From Clostridia bacterium (GTDB taxonomy: Bacteria; Bacillota; Clostridia; Oscillospirales; Acutalibacteraceae), in NCBI GenBank assembly GCA_017935325.1, contig JAGBHV010000058.1, forward strand, positions 1 through 47,874: a stretch of DNA of 47,874 nt, in the 5' to 3' direction. A program made the translations under genes and the position numbers. Shown here piece after piece: positions 41,955-47,874 of the stretch (the stretch's first letter is position 1; the number at the start of each line of letters is the position of its first letter). The notes beneath the pieces were generated by a model, which was not told where the DNA came from, ran no database searches, and saw only the letters and a program-made list of their open reading frames with translations.

Positions 41955-41990
41955 CTATCTTCGTCTGCGTCGGATAGAGATAAAGAACAT
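41955..41990 (-). CDS. Leader peptide MFFISIRRRRR
   Basis: An 11-codon frame with a strong ribosome site (GGAGG, 8 nt before the ATG) at the start of the methyltransferase transcript. The last five codons are Arg (CGA CGC AGA CGA AGA), followed by TAG. The stretch coding I-S-I (41973-41980 on the plus strand) can pair with the segment at 41955-41959 by the stop codon, or with an 8-nt complement at 41897-41904. A hairpin CAGGC/GCCTG (41912-41935) lies between. R-R-R fits the basic-X-basic (+X+) motif at which macrolide-bound ribosomes stall; Arg starvation is the alternative signal. Confidence 0.75.
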   Translation of the reverse strand: MFFISIRRRRR

Positions 41991-42021
41991 ATTTGTTTCC
42001 TCCAATTTAATTTTTCTGATA

Positions 42022-42050
42022 ATTATAAACTCATCATTCAAAAATGTCAA
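42022..42050 (-). promoter_or_regulatory. Consensus promoter of the methyltransferase leader
   Basis: TTGACA (42045-42050), a 17-nt spacer and TATAAT (42022-42027) on the minus strand; both hexamers are perfect. The -35 lies inside the last codons of the beta-helix gene. Such a strong promoter for a gene of unclear need fits control by attenuation. Confidence 0.9.
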
Positions 42051-43599
42051 CAATCAGCTTGCGGATTTCCTCAATTGCAATACTGAGTGCCTGTCGGATA
42101 ACTCTTATGACTTTTTCAAGGAAATTTTCTGTTTCAAGCTCAGCATCCTCACCGTCAGCGGAATAACAGCCGATATTGTTACTTGTTATTTCATTGCCGT
42201 AGAAATCTGTCATACAATCATCCTCAACCTTAAAGCCTGCACCGATTAACGGGGAGCCTTCTGCAAGCTGATATGCTTTTGTCGGGTCATCACCGCCCAC
42301 AAAGCCCGGAAGAGTGTTCAACGCACCCTTGTCAAATGCGGGATTGAAAGTATTGTAATAGCAGTTGTTTTTAAACACATTATTTGAATTCTTTATTTCG
42401 CTGTTCACATAATAAAACTTATGTCCGTCTTTAAAAACAATAATATTGTTTGCAAACAATGAATCATAAATCTGTGTCATCTGAAATTCAGGACAATTGA
42501 TTATCGTATTGTTATAAAAACTGAAATTCCATTCACCGTCAGACACGCCGATTTTGTTTCTGCCCTGATTGTCGTTGACGGACAGACAGTATCTTACCGT
42601 GTTGCCTCTGTTACCGCCTGCAGAAGGATTGTTACACATAAAGCGCATATTATCGTGGGAATAAATGTATTCGTATGTACAGTTATATGAGCCGTGGTCA
42701 AAATCCACTGTCATTCCGTCACCGTAGTTTTTCTGACCTGCTATTTCGCAGTAGCTGAAAGTGCAGTTTGATGAATAATGAGTCCACATAGCAGCAATAA
42801 AATACAGAATTTCTCCGTTTTCATCAAGGCCGACACCCTGACAGATATCAATCGCACGGCAATGCGTTACAAGAGCACCATCGCAGCCTTCAAGAACAAC
42901 CGCTTCGCCATCCATATTATAAAATTCACAGTTCTTTACAAGTGCATTCTTGTTCAGGTCCTGAGAGCCGGTAAAAAATATTCCGTTACCGACGTCGTAT
43001 ATTTTGCAGTTTACAGCCTGAAAATCGTTAACCGGATAAGGTGAGCCACCGTAGCGTTTGATAACGATTGCTGCTCTGCCTGAAATCGGACCTTCAGTAT
43101 AATTATCACGGCAGGTTACGGTGTAGTTCTGCATATCGTGAAATTCGCAATTTTCTATTCTGACACCCTTTGATTCTTTTGTAACACCATCAACCCAGAT
43201 GCCGCCACCGTTGTGTGCCGTAATCTCAAAACCGGAAACAGTTACATAAGAGCAGTCAAAAAGCTTCATAACCGCATCCCTTGCATCAGTATTGAGATGT
43301 GGCTTTTCGCCCTCACCGTAAGATGAAATAACAATGGGATTATCCTCAGTTCCCGAGCAGGTAAGCGTAATCGCACAGTCGTATTTTCCCCCTGCCCTGA
43401 AAAGAATTTTATCCCCTGCTTCGAGCGATAAAGAGGATATATTATTAACCGTTTTCCATGCAGAAGTTTCGGACAAACCGTTGTTTGAATCGTCACCCGA
43501 CACACTATCAATATAGTAAGTTGTGCCTGCTGCAAACACTAAAGGCATTACGCTCAGGGTGATTATAACAGCCAGAATTACAGATAAAAATTTTTTCAT
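42034..43599 (-). CDS. Secreted parallel beta-helix protein
   Basis: A 521-residue protein. A signal peptide (MKKFLSVILAVIITLSVMPLVFA) leads to a DUF1565-like start (Y-Y-I-D-S-V-S-G-D-D-S-N-N-G-L-S-x-x-S-A-W-K-T). A right-handed beta-helix follows (about 110-440) with repeated short N/G-rich turns. The last 30 residues form an amphipathic helix (FLEKVIRVIRQALSIAIEE), like the C-terminal tail of the phosphodiesterase-like protein at 9982. The fold is shared by pectate lyases, rhamnogalacturonases and epimerases; catalytic residues were not assigned. Start 43599 is chosen from the signal peptide and AGGAGG; a longer frame to 43665 has no ribosome site. Confidence 0.87.
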   Translation of the reverse strand: MKKFLSVILAVIITLSVMPLVFAAGTTYYIDSVSGDDSNNGLSETSAWKTVNNISSLSLEAGDKILFRAGGKYDCAITLTCSGTEDNPIVISSYGEGEKPHLNTDARDAVMKLFDCSYVTVSGFEITAHNGGGIWVDGVTKESKGVRIENCEFHDMQNYTVTCRDNYTEGPISGRAAIVIKRYGGSPYPVNDFQAVNCKIYDVGNGIFFTGSQDLNKNALVKNCEFYNMDGEAVVLEGCDGALVTHCRAIDICQGVGLDENGEILYFIAAMWTHYSSNCTFSYCEIAGQKNYGDGMTVDFDHGSYNCTYEYIYSHDNMRFMCNNPSAGGNRGNTVRYCLSVNDNQGRNKIGVSDGEWNFSFYNNTIINCPEFQMTQIYDSLFANNIIVFKDGHKFYYVNSEIKNSNNVFKNNCYYNTFNPAFDKGALNTLPGFVGGDDPTKAYQLAEGSPLIGAGFKVEDDCMTDFYGNEITSNNIGCYSADGEDAELETENFLEKVIRVIRQALSIAIEEIRKLIVDIFE

Positions 43600-43629
43600 T
43601 ACGATACCTCCTTGGATTCCGATAAAACA

Positions 43630-43658
43630 ATTATAGCATTGAAATATAATAAATACAA
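43630..43658 (-). promoter_or_regulatory. Promoter of beta-helix gene
   Basis: TTGTAT (43653-43658), a 17-nt spacer, and extended -10 TGCTATAAT (TATAAT 43630-43635) on the minus strand. Confidence 0.75.
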
Positions 43659-43723
43659 TAAACAAACTTTAATTTGCAATCTTTTTTGTACAAAGCATGA
43701 AATAAGCGGTTTAAAAAGCAACG

Positions 43724-43743
43724 TGCCCTCACAAGTGAGGGCA
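43724..43743 (-). terminator. Hairpin after GNAT gene
   Basis: TGCCCTCAC (43724-43732) pairs with GTGAGGGCA (43735-43743). A CTTTTT follows on the minus strand only after several bases, so termination is likely but not strong. Confidence 0.55.
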
Positions 43744-43764
43744 ATCAGTTCAAAACACGCCTTG

Positions 43765-44307
43765 TTAAAGAGTTATCCAAAATCTCTTCAAATTGCGTTT
43801 TCTGTCTTTTTCATATACGGTGGATTCATAAACACCACCATTGTTAAGTATTGTTTTTTCACTTCCGATATTGCCATCAATACAAGATATAAGTATTTTG
43901 TCAAGACCGATTTCTTTGCAATAAGGAAGAACAGCTTTCAGCATTGAAGTCGCATAGCCTTTTCTTCTTTCGTCAGGTTTTATTGAGTACCCGATATGAC
44001 CACCAAACTTTGAAAGCCAATCATTGAAATAATGGCGCACCTGTATCATACCCACAAGTCGATTATCAGCCTTGCGGATATAGAAAAACTGCGTTGATAT
44101 AACCCAACCGTCAGGTAACGTTTCGGGTGATGTGAATTTTTTGCACTCTGCAATATATGTAAGTGAATCCTCGCATCTGCGAAGAGGACCGCAACCATCC
44201 ATTGATGAGTCTGCATCCAGAAAAGCCTGTTTATATTCAGCAATTTGTTCTGCATATTCCTCACTTGGCTCAACCAAGAAGAAATCGCCTGCATCTATTT
44301 TTATCAT
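43765..44307 (-). CDS. GNAT-family N-acetyltransferase
   Basis: A 180-residue acetyltransferase. The acetyl-CoA motif A is seen in G-Y-S-I-K-P-D-E-R-R-K-G-Y-A-T-S-M-L (about 118-135), followed by L-I-S-C-I-D-G-N-I-G-S-E-K-T-I-L-N-N-G-G. It resembles the RimJ/RimL-like subgroup (a long N-terminal part and N-x-x-S-x-x-x-I-x-x-x-G-G). It moves an acetyl group to an amine; the substrate is unknown. Ribosome site GAGGTG. Confidence 0.9.
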   Translation of the reverse strand: MIKIDAGDFFLVEPSEEYAEQIAEYKQAFLDADSSMDGCGPLRRCEDSLTYIAECKKFTSPETLPDGWVISTQFFYIRKADNRLVGMIQVRHYFNDWLSKFGGHIGYSIKPDERRKGYATSMLKAVLPYCKEIGLDKILISCIDGNIGSEKTILNNGGVYESTVYEKDRKRNLKRFWITL

Positions 44308-44342
44308 CTTTTGTCACCTCGTTTTATGTTTTTTTAAACATT

Positions 44343-45842
44343 CTACCACTCATACAAAACTTTTTCACCATCAATTTCCCATTGTGACGGAGTTTTTGTT
44401 TCAAAGATATCTATGGGTTTTATTGTGTGTTTAATATTATAAGTTTTGTAAGCTTCTTTTATATCATCTTTGATTTCATCATTTATTTTATCTGTACATG
44501 AAATGAAAAGAGGTGTATTTGAATAAGACAGAAGATGCAGCCATTGTCTGTTTTTCTCCCAGGGTATGTAATCATCCAGAATACCTACACAATCGGCATC
44601 GCACATATAAAAAGCTTCATTCTGTGCAAGTCGGAAAGCAAGGGTATTCACACCCATTTTCTTTGTTCTTTCCCATTCTTTTCCGCTTGTGTCGTCACCT
44701 GTCCTTGAAAGATGAACAAGCCCTGCAGAAAGATGTGAAACTGTATTGCAGCCGATAATTATCATATCGCCCACAGTATCTTTTATAAGCTTATAAAAAT
44801 CAACCGTGATTTCTGCATTAGTTTTTGTTTTGTCGTAAAAATGCCAATTCCCCATGTCAGTTATTCCTGACGTAAGGTCTTTTCCCCAACTGCCAAAAAG
44901 GTCAAAAGTAGAAAAATCATGTTTGATAAGTTCATAACCCCAACCTTTTATCCTCTTAAGGTCAGCCTTGATAAAATCCTGCACATCTTCACGTGTGGGG
45001 TCAAGATATTTCTCGTTACCGGGCTTCTGAACTTTCATTTCGTCAGTAATAGAAGCATCTTTATTACGAAGAAGTCTCACCCAGATTCCCGGCCTTGCAC
45101 CGATTTTCTTAATTTCATCAGCAAGTTTTTTCATATCGCCGAATTTCTCATTAGGAAGCCACGGACCTGCACAAGAATGAATCTGCCAACAGTCATCAAC
45201 AACTTCAAAGGGTTTATTTTCATTCGCGCAAGAAAGTTCAACCTGAAGTTTCGCATCAGAAATTATCTGTTCGAAACTACTGTCACCATAAGCATAATAC
45301 CAGTTATTGCCCCCATATACTCTTTCTTTCGGCAAAATGGGATTGTCGCACAGCTTTCTGCAGTAATCACAGAGGTTTTCGTAAACATTTCCGTTATTGT
45401 AATGTGAATAAACGAAAGTGGCAATGCAAAGCTTTCTGCCGTCAAGATGCACTCCGTTTCCGCCGTTTCTCACGTCAAGCAGGGCGGTAATTCCGTTTTC
45501 ATCATATCTAAAACATACGTATGAATTCGCCTGAGTTTTCACACCAAAGCAAAAACATTCCCTTTTGTCCGTTGCAATAAAGTACCATGGCATAAACCTA
45601 TCATTTTCAGAAATTTTTCTGAATTCAAGGTCACCGTAGCTTCTCTCCCACGCATCGCCCAGAACAAACACATCGCCATCTTCTGCAGTATTCCAATGAA
45701 GCTCAACGAATTCAGGTCTGTCCTCCTTGGCACAGAGAAAAACATCCAGCTCATTTTCTCTCGAAACAATTTCAACAACCGCATCAGAAACCTCGTTTTC
45801 ACAGATTATTTTTGTAGTAAATTTATTGATGTCAAATACCAT
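44343..45842 (-). CDS. GH36-like alpha-galactosidase-type protein
   Basis: A 499-residue protein with a beta-rich N-terminal domain (1-165) and a TIM barrel. The nucleophile-type motif is L-I-K-H-D-F-S-T (D about 309), matching K-x-D-Y/F of GH36/GH27. The acid/base region is L-S-R-T-G-D-D-T (about 379-386), matching R-x-S/G-D-D. Other barrel features: V-D-D-C-W-Q near 216, P-G-I-W-V. It is shorter than the ~700-residue classical GH36 and lacks a signal peptide, so its linkage specificity is open. It is a single gene, 35 nt before the GNAT gene, possibly cotranscribed. Confidence 0.82.
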   Translation of the reverse strand: MVFDINKFTTKIICENEVSDAVVEIVSRENELDVFLCAKEDRPEFVELHWNTAEDGDVFVLGDAWERSYGDLEFRKISENDRFMPWYFIATDKRECFCFGVKTQANSYVCFRYDENGITALLDVRNGGNGVHLDGRKLCIATFVYSHYNNGNVYENLCDYCRKLCDNPILPKERVYGGNNWYYAYGDSSFEQIISDAKLQVELSCANENKPFEVVDDCWQIHSCAGPWLPNEKFGDMKKLADEIKKIGARPGIWVRLLRNKDASITDEMKVQKPGNEKYLDPTREDVQDFIKADLKRIKGWGYELIKHDFSTFDLFGSWGKDLTSGITDMGNWHFYDKTKTNAEITVDFYKLIKDTVGDMIIIGCNTVSHLSAGLVHLSRTGDDTSGKEWERTKKMGVNTLAFRLAQNEAFYMCDADCVGILDDYIPWEKNRQWLHLLSYSNTPLFISCTDKINDEIKDDIKEAYKTYNIKHTIKPIDIFETKTPSQWEIDGEKVLYEW

Positions 45843-45933
45843 AAACTTTCCACCCCTTTAAGTGATAATATCAATATAATATTTTCAGATAATATATTCA
45901 GGTTTTTATTTGTAAATCAATTATATCACATCA

Positions 45934-45982
45934 TAAAAATAAAAACAAACCCGAACGTTTCACCAAAGAATGAAAAGTTCGG
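45934..45982 (-). terminator. Terminator of the second sigma unit
   Basis: On the minus strand CCGAAC-T-TTTCA pairs with TGAAA-C-GTTCGG (45951-45982, one internal mismatch), followed by a T-rich run (TTTGTTTTTATTTTT). Confidence 0.85.
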
Positions 45983-46136
45983 ATTCGTTGCCTGTCTGAT
46001 TTGTATGTTCAACAACATATTCTTCAGCAAGTTCTTTTTTAACAATTTAACCGGCAACTTCATCGCCGGTATTGTTCGGCTCAAGCGGTCTTATAAGATA
46101 CTCTTTAACAGAGGTTAGGTCTGCATCAGAATTCAT
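45960..46136 (-). pseudogene. Small third gene of sigma unit with in-frame TAA
   Basis: An ATG (46134-46136) overlaps the end of the anti-sigma gene. The frame reads M-N-S-D-A-D-L-T-S-V-K-E-Y-L-I-R-P-L-E-P for 29 codons, meets TAA (46047-46049), and continues open for 28 more codons (I-V-K-K-E-L-A-E-E-Y-V-V-E-H) to a TGA just inside the terminator. Base composition and charge pattern stay protein-like after the stop. It may be a 29-residue protein, a broken 58-residue one, or the eroded C-terminal part of the anti-sigma protein. Confidence 0.45.
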
Positions 46137-46797
46137 TTTGACCTTTTAGTTTTCCTAAAACAACAGAACCGCCATTCACAAGTTCAACAATCAGGATATC
46201 TGAATCTTCTTTTGTGGTATAAAGATTTCCAGCAACATCCTTAAAATATGTCTGATATGTTCCCTCATAGTCAGAAGCACTACCCAGACAAATATCGCGA
46301 GTATATCTCTCCGCATCATCGTTCCTTTGCAAATAAACCGCACCATCAATAACAACATGTCCTAACATATCATTTGGTTCATCTTTGTCACCGGTAGCGT
46401 GTGATGGTTTTTCATTATTTGAAACGGAAGTAATGTCATTCTTTGCAGGTAAAGTTGTATTATCATTCACAACATCTGTTGGTTTTCCTTTGTCAATGTG
46501 CGGAGCATCTTTGTTCTCTGTCGGAGAAGTGACAGGGCTATTATTATCAATGATTGAATTTGTAATTTCACCATTAACAGTTGTCTCTCCGACACCAATA
46601 GGAAGAGATACATTTCCGTCACCGAACAGTGTCGGAACAACAACTGCGGAAACAAATATAATTAGTGCAAAAGAAGCTGCAAGGGATGTCCACTTTATCC
46701 AAATATTCTTTTTGGATACTTTTTTACTTTTTGTTGCACTGTTAATAAGGTCATCATCAATATGACCGATAGCTTTTACAATTCTTGGTGTTTTCAT
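46126..46797 (-). CDS. Putative membrane-bound anti-sigma factor, second pair
   Basis: A 223-residue protein: an N-terminal motif I-V-K-A-I-G-H-I-D-D-D-L-I-N-S-A (about 6-21), a membrane helix (about 35-58), and a Thr/Asn/Pro-rich linker of about 80 residues. A small outer domain follows, ending with V-E-L-V-N-G-G-S-V-V-L-G-K-L-K. The N-terminal motif is shared with the protein at 11789, while the rest differs. The start overlaps the sigma gene (ATGA), so translation is coupled. Function as anti-sigma factor is inferred from order and layout. Confidence 0.68.
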   Translation of the reverse strand: MKTPRIVKAIGHIDDDLINSATKSKKVSKKNIWIKWTSLAASFALIIFVSAVVVPTLFGDGNVSLPIGVGETTVNGEITNSIIDNNSPVTSPTENKDAPHIDKGKPTDVVNDNTTLPAKNDITSVSNNEKPSHATGDKDEPNDMLGHVVIDGAVYLQRNDDAERYTRDICLGSASDYEGTYQTYFKDVAGNLYTTKEDSDILIVELVNGGSVVLGKLKGQNEF

Positions 46798-47348
46798 ATT
46801 TCAACGCCCTCCTTAATAAGATAATCTTTTAGTTTGTTTCGGGTATAGAACAACATATTTTTCACTTTGCTTTCAGAAAAAGAAAATTCAACTGCAATTT
46901 CTTTTATGGAATCGAAAAAATAGTATCTGCGAATAAATACATTTCTGACATCCTCTTTTTGCGTGTAAAGAAATTTACTTATCAGTTTTCCTATGTCTTC
47001 GTCACTTATATCAGGTGCATGCTTTTCATCAGGTAATATACCTTCAAGTTCGTGTAATGAGACAAGTACATCTGCAGACCTCTTTTCTCTTTTCAAAAAC
47101 TCCAACCGTTTCAGAGAAAGATTTCTTGTGATTTTGCAGACAAAAGACATAAAGTTATTTGGTCTCGTGGGTGGAATAGCGTTCCAGACTCCTACATATG
47201 TATCATTAACGCATTCCTCTGAATCTTCATAATTCTTCAAGATGTTGTACGCGATTCTATGACACAGTTTACCATATTTGATTTGTGTTTCTTTGATTGC
47301 TCTGTCGTCTCTCTCAAAATAGAGCTCTATAATTTTTGAGTCATCCAT
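46794..47348 (-). CDS. ECF-type sigma factor, paralogue of the one at 11233
   Basis: A 184-residue sigma factor with region 2 (A-Y-N-I-L-K-N-Y-E-D-S-E-E-C-V-N-D-T-Y-V-G-V-W-N) and region 4 (helix-turn-helix in S-I-K-E-I-A-V-E-F-S-F-S-E-S-K-V-K). Start 47348 (M-D-D-S-K-I-I-E-L-Y) is chosen because GGGAGG lies 8 nt upstream and the first sigma factor starts the same way (M-N-D-E-K-I-V-E-L-Y); a GTG at 47357 overlaps the ribosome site. A cre-like palindrome lies 25 nt upstream. Confidence 0.92.
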   Translation of the reverse strand: MDDSKIIELYFERDDRAIKETQIKYGKLCHRIAYNILKNYEDSEECVNDTYVGVWNAIPPTRPNNFMSFVCKITRNLSLKRLEFLKREKRSADVLVSLHELEGILPDEKHAPDISDEDIGKLISKFLYTQKEDVRNVFIRRYYFFDSIKEIAVEFSFSESKVKNMLFYTRNKLKDYLIKEGVEI

Positions 47349-47372
47349 GTTGTTCACCTCCCAACCATTGTT

Positions 47373-47388
47373 ATGAAAGCGCTTTCAT
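47373..47388. promoter_or_regulatory. cre-like operator (CcpA site)
   Basis: ATGAAAGCGCTTTCAT is a perfect 16-nt palindrome matching the catabolite-responsive consensus WTGNAARCGNWWNCA. It lies in the leader of the sigma gene, downstream of a likely -10 (TATAAT, 47446-47451 on the minus strand), where bound CcpA would block elongation. Confidence 0.75.
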
Positions 47389-47677
47389 CTATTAAGTACG
47401 TTTTTTTGTGCGTTGGTCTTGAAAATTTAAGTATTATTTAATTATAACATACAATAATAAATCAAACCATCTTTTATAAAACTGTAATACTTTCTGTGAC
47501 ACCACCGGACAGAAACATAAGAACCTGACCCACAACGAAATCAAAGATTTCTGTGGGTACCCCAGAACCTTGTTACTCGCATCGCTCGTAATTAGGCACC
47601 TTGCTTCCCTTGGAGCGGTCGCAATGCTCTGTGTTTCTTTAAATAAGAAAGGTTGTCTTCATCTGCAAAATAAAAAC

Positions 47678-47800
47678 TTCTTCACTATTCACTCTTACTT
47701 CTTACCTAAAATTCCGTTCACGAAAACTATTTCAGTGAAGAGTGAATAGTTAATAGTGAATAAGTAAAAAAATTCCGCCCACTCTCGTGAACGGAATTTT
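47678..47800. repeat. MITE-like inverted-repeat element
   Basis: A perfect 16-nt inverted repeat (47708-47723 with 47785-47800, AAAATTCCGTTCACGA) encloses several copies of AGTGAATAGT-like units, which also occur inverted just outside on the left (47680-47700). It is non-coding. Confidence 0.65.
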
Positions 47801-47835
47801 TTGGCTCTATGTAACGAAAATCAAACTATTAAAAA

Positions 47836-47874
47836 TATTATCAAATCCGAAGGATTTGTATATCATCAATTTCG
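47836..47874. repeat. Partial REP-like element (ATATCATCA type)
   Basis: CAAATCC-GAA-GGATTTG (47842-47858) is followed by TATATCATCA. Small palindromes separated by ATATCATCA units are, from memory, a widespread repeat in gut Clostridia. The window ends inside it. Confidence 0.5.

Larger units (their letters stand above)
47389..47874. other. Gene-free stretch with hairpins and repeats
   Basis: No gene is seen here. It holds a weak promoter for the sigma gene (47446-47451), a long hairpin at 47528-47558 (ACCCACA/TGTGGGT plus GAAATC/GATTTC), then about 80 nt of moderately GC-rich sequence of unknown role. An inverted-repeat element at 47678-47800 and a hairpin element at the window end follow. 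Confidence 0.6.

Noticed and set aside
47678-47800. CRISPR-like array at the right end
   Set aside because: The units are unevenly spaced, partly inverted and lack unique spacers or cas genes; an inverted-repeat element explains them better.

Overview
The window looks like chromosomal DNA from an anaerobic, low-to-mid GC, plant-fibre-using member of the Clostridia (Oscillospiraceae/Ruminococcaceae type). This is inferred from T-box leaders, strong AGGAGG ribosome sites, sigma-A promoters with 17-nt spacers, LytTR/GHKL signalling, a DUF512-der pair, a DUF177-rpmF pair, a domain-inverted GH3 and many carbohydrate-active enzymes. No rRNA, tRNA, CRISPR array or prophage was seen.

Layout. 0-4 kb: a palindromic repeat, an XRE-cupin-acyl-CoA ligase fusion behind a T-box whose specifier reads as isoleucine (AUC), and an SLC13-type permease. 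4-10 kb: a REP-type transposase gene placed directly in front of tex, then a GH38 alpha-mannosidase. 10-13 kb: a secreted phosphodiesterase-like gene split by an in-frame TAA, then an ECF sigma/anti-sigma pair. 13-25.5 kb: a minus-strand run (GPH sugar symporter with an unrecognised secreted protein, der, DUF512, rpmF, DUF177, a P-loop protein, pgi, a D,D-carboxypeptidase), then a large XRE protein and a BIG2 membrane protein on the plus strand. 25.5-34.7 kb: a sugar kinase, a lone trpB behind a Trp T-box plus a short RWRR leader peptide, a sialidase-fold protein, a metallophosphoesterase, and a GH51-GH3 pair. 34.9-40.9 kb: a plus-strand signalling/transport island with an AgrA/AgrC-like pair, three ABC-2-like membrane proteins, an ATPase and a membrane-anchored leucine-rich repeat protein. 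41-47.9 kb: a methyltransferase behind a leader peptide and terminator, a secreted beta-helix protein, a GNAT enzyme, a GH36-like protein, and a second sigma/anti-sigma pair with a cre-like palindrome, then repeats.

The most interesting signals are regulatory RNAs. (1) An isoleucine T-box controls an acyl-CoA ligase, which suggests isoleucine synthesis from 2-methylbutyrate. (2) A methyltransferase sits behind a consensus promoter, an 11-residue leader peptide ending in five Arg codons, and an intrinsic terminator, as in ribosome-mediated attenuation. (3) The trpB leader carries a second short peptide of closely similar design (M-F-x-[IM]-S-x-R-[RW]-R-R). Both fit the basic-X-basic (+X+) arrest pattern known for macrolide-stalled ribosomes. 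These functions are inferred, but the sequence elements are directly visible.
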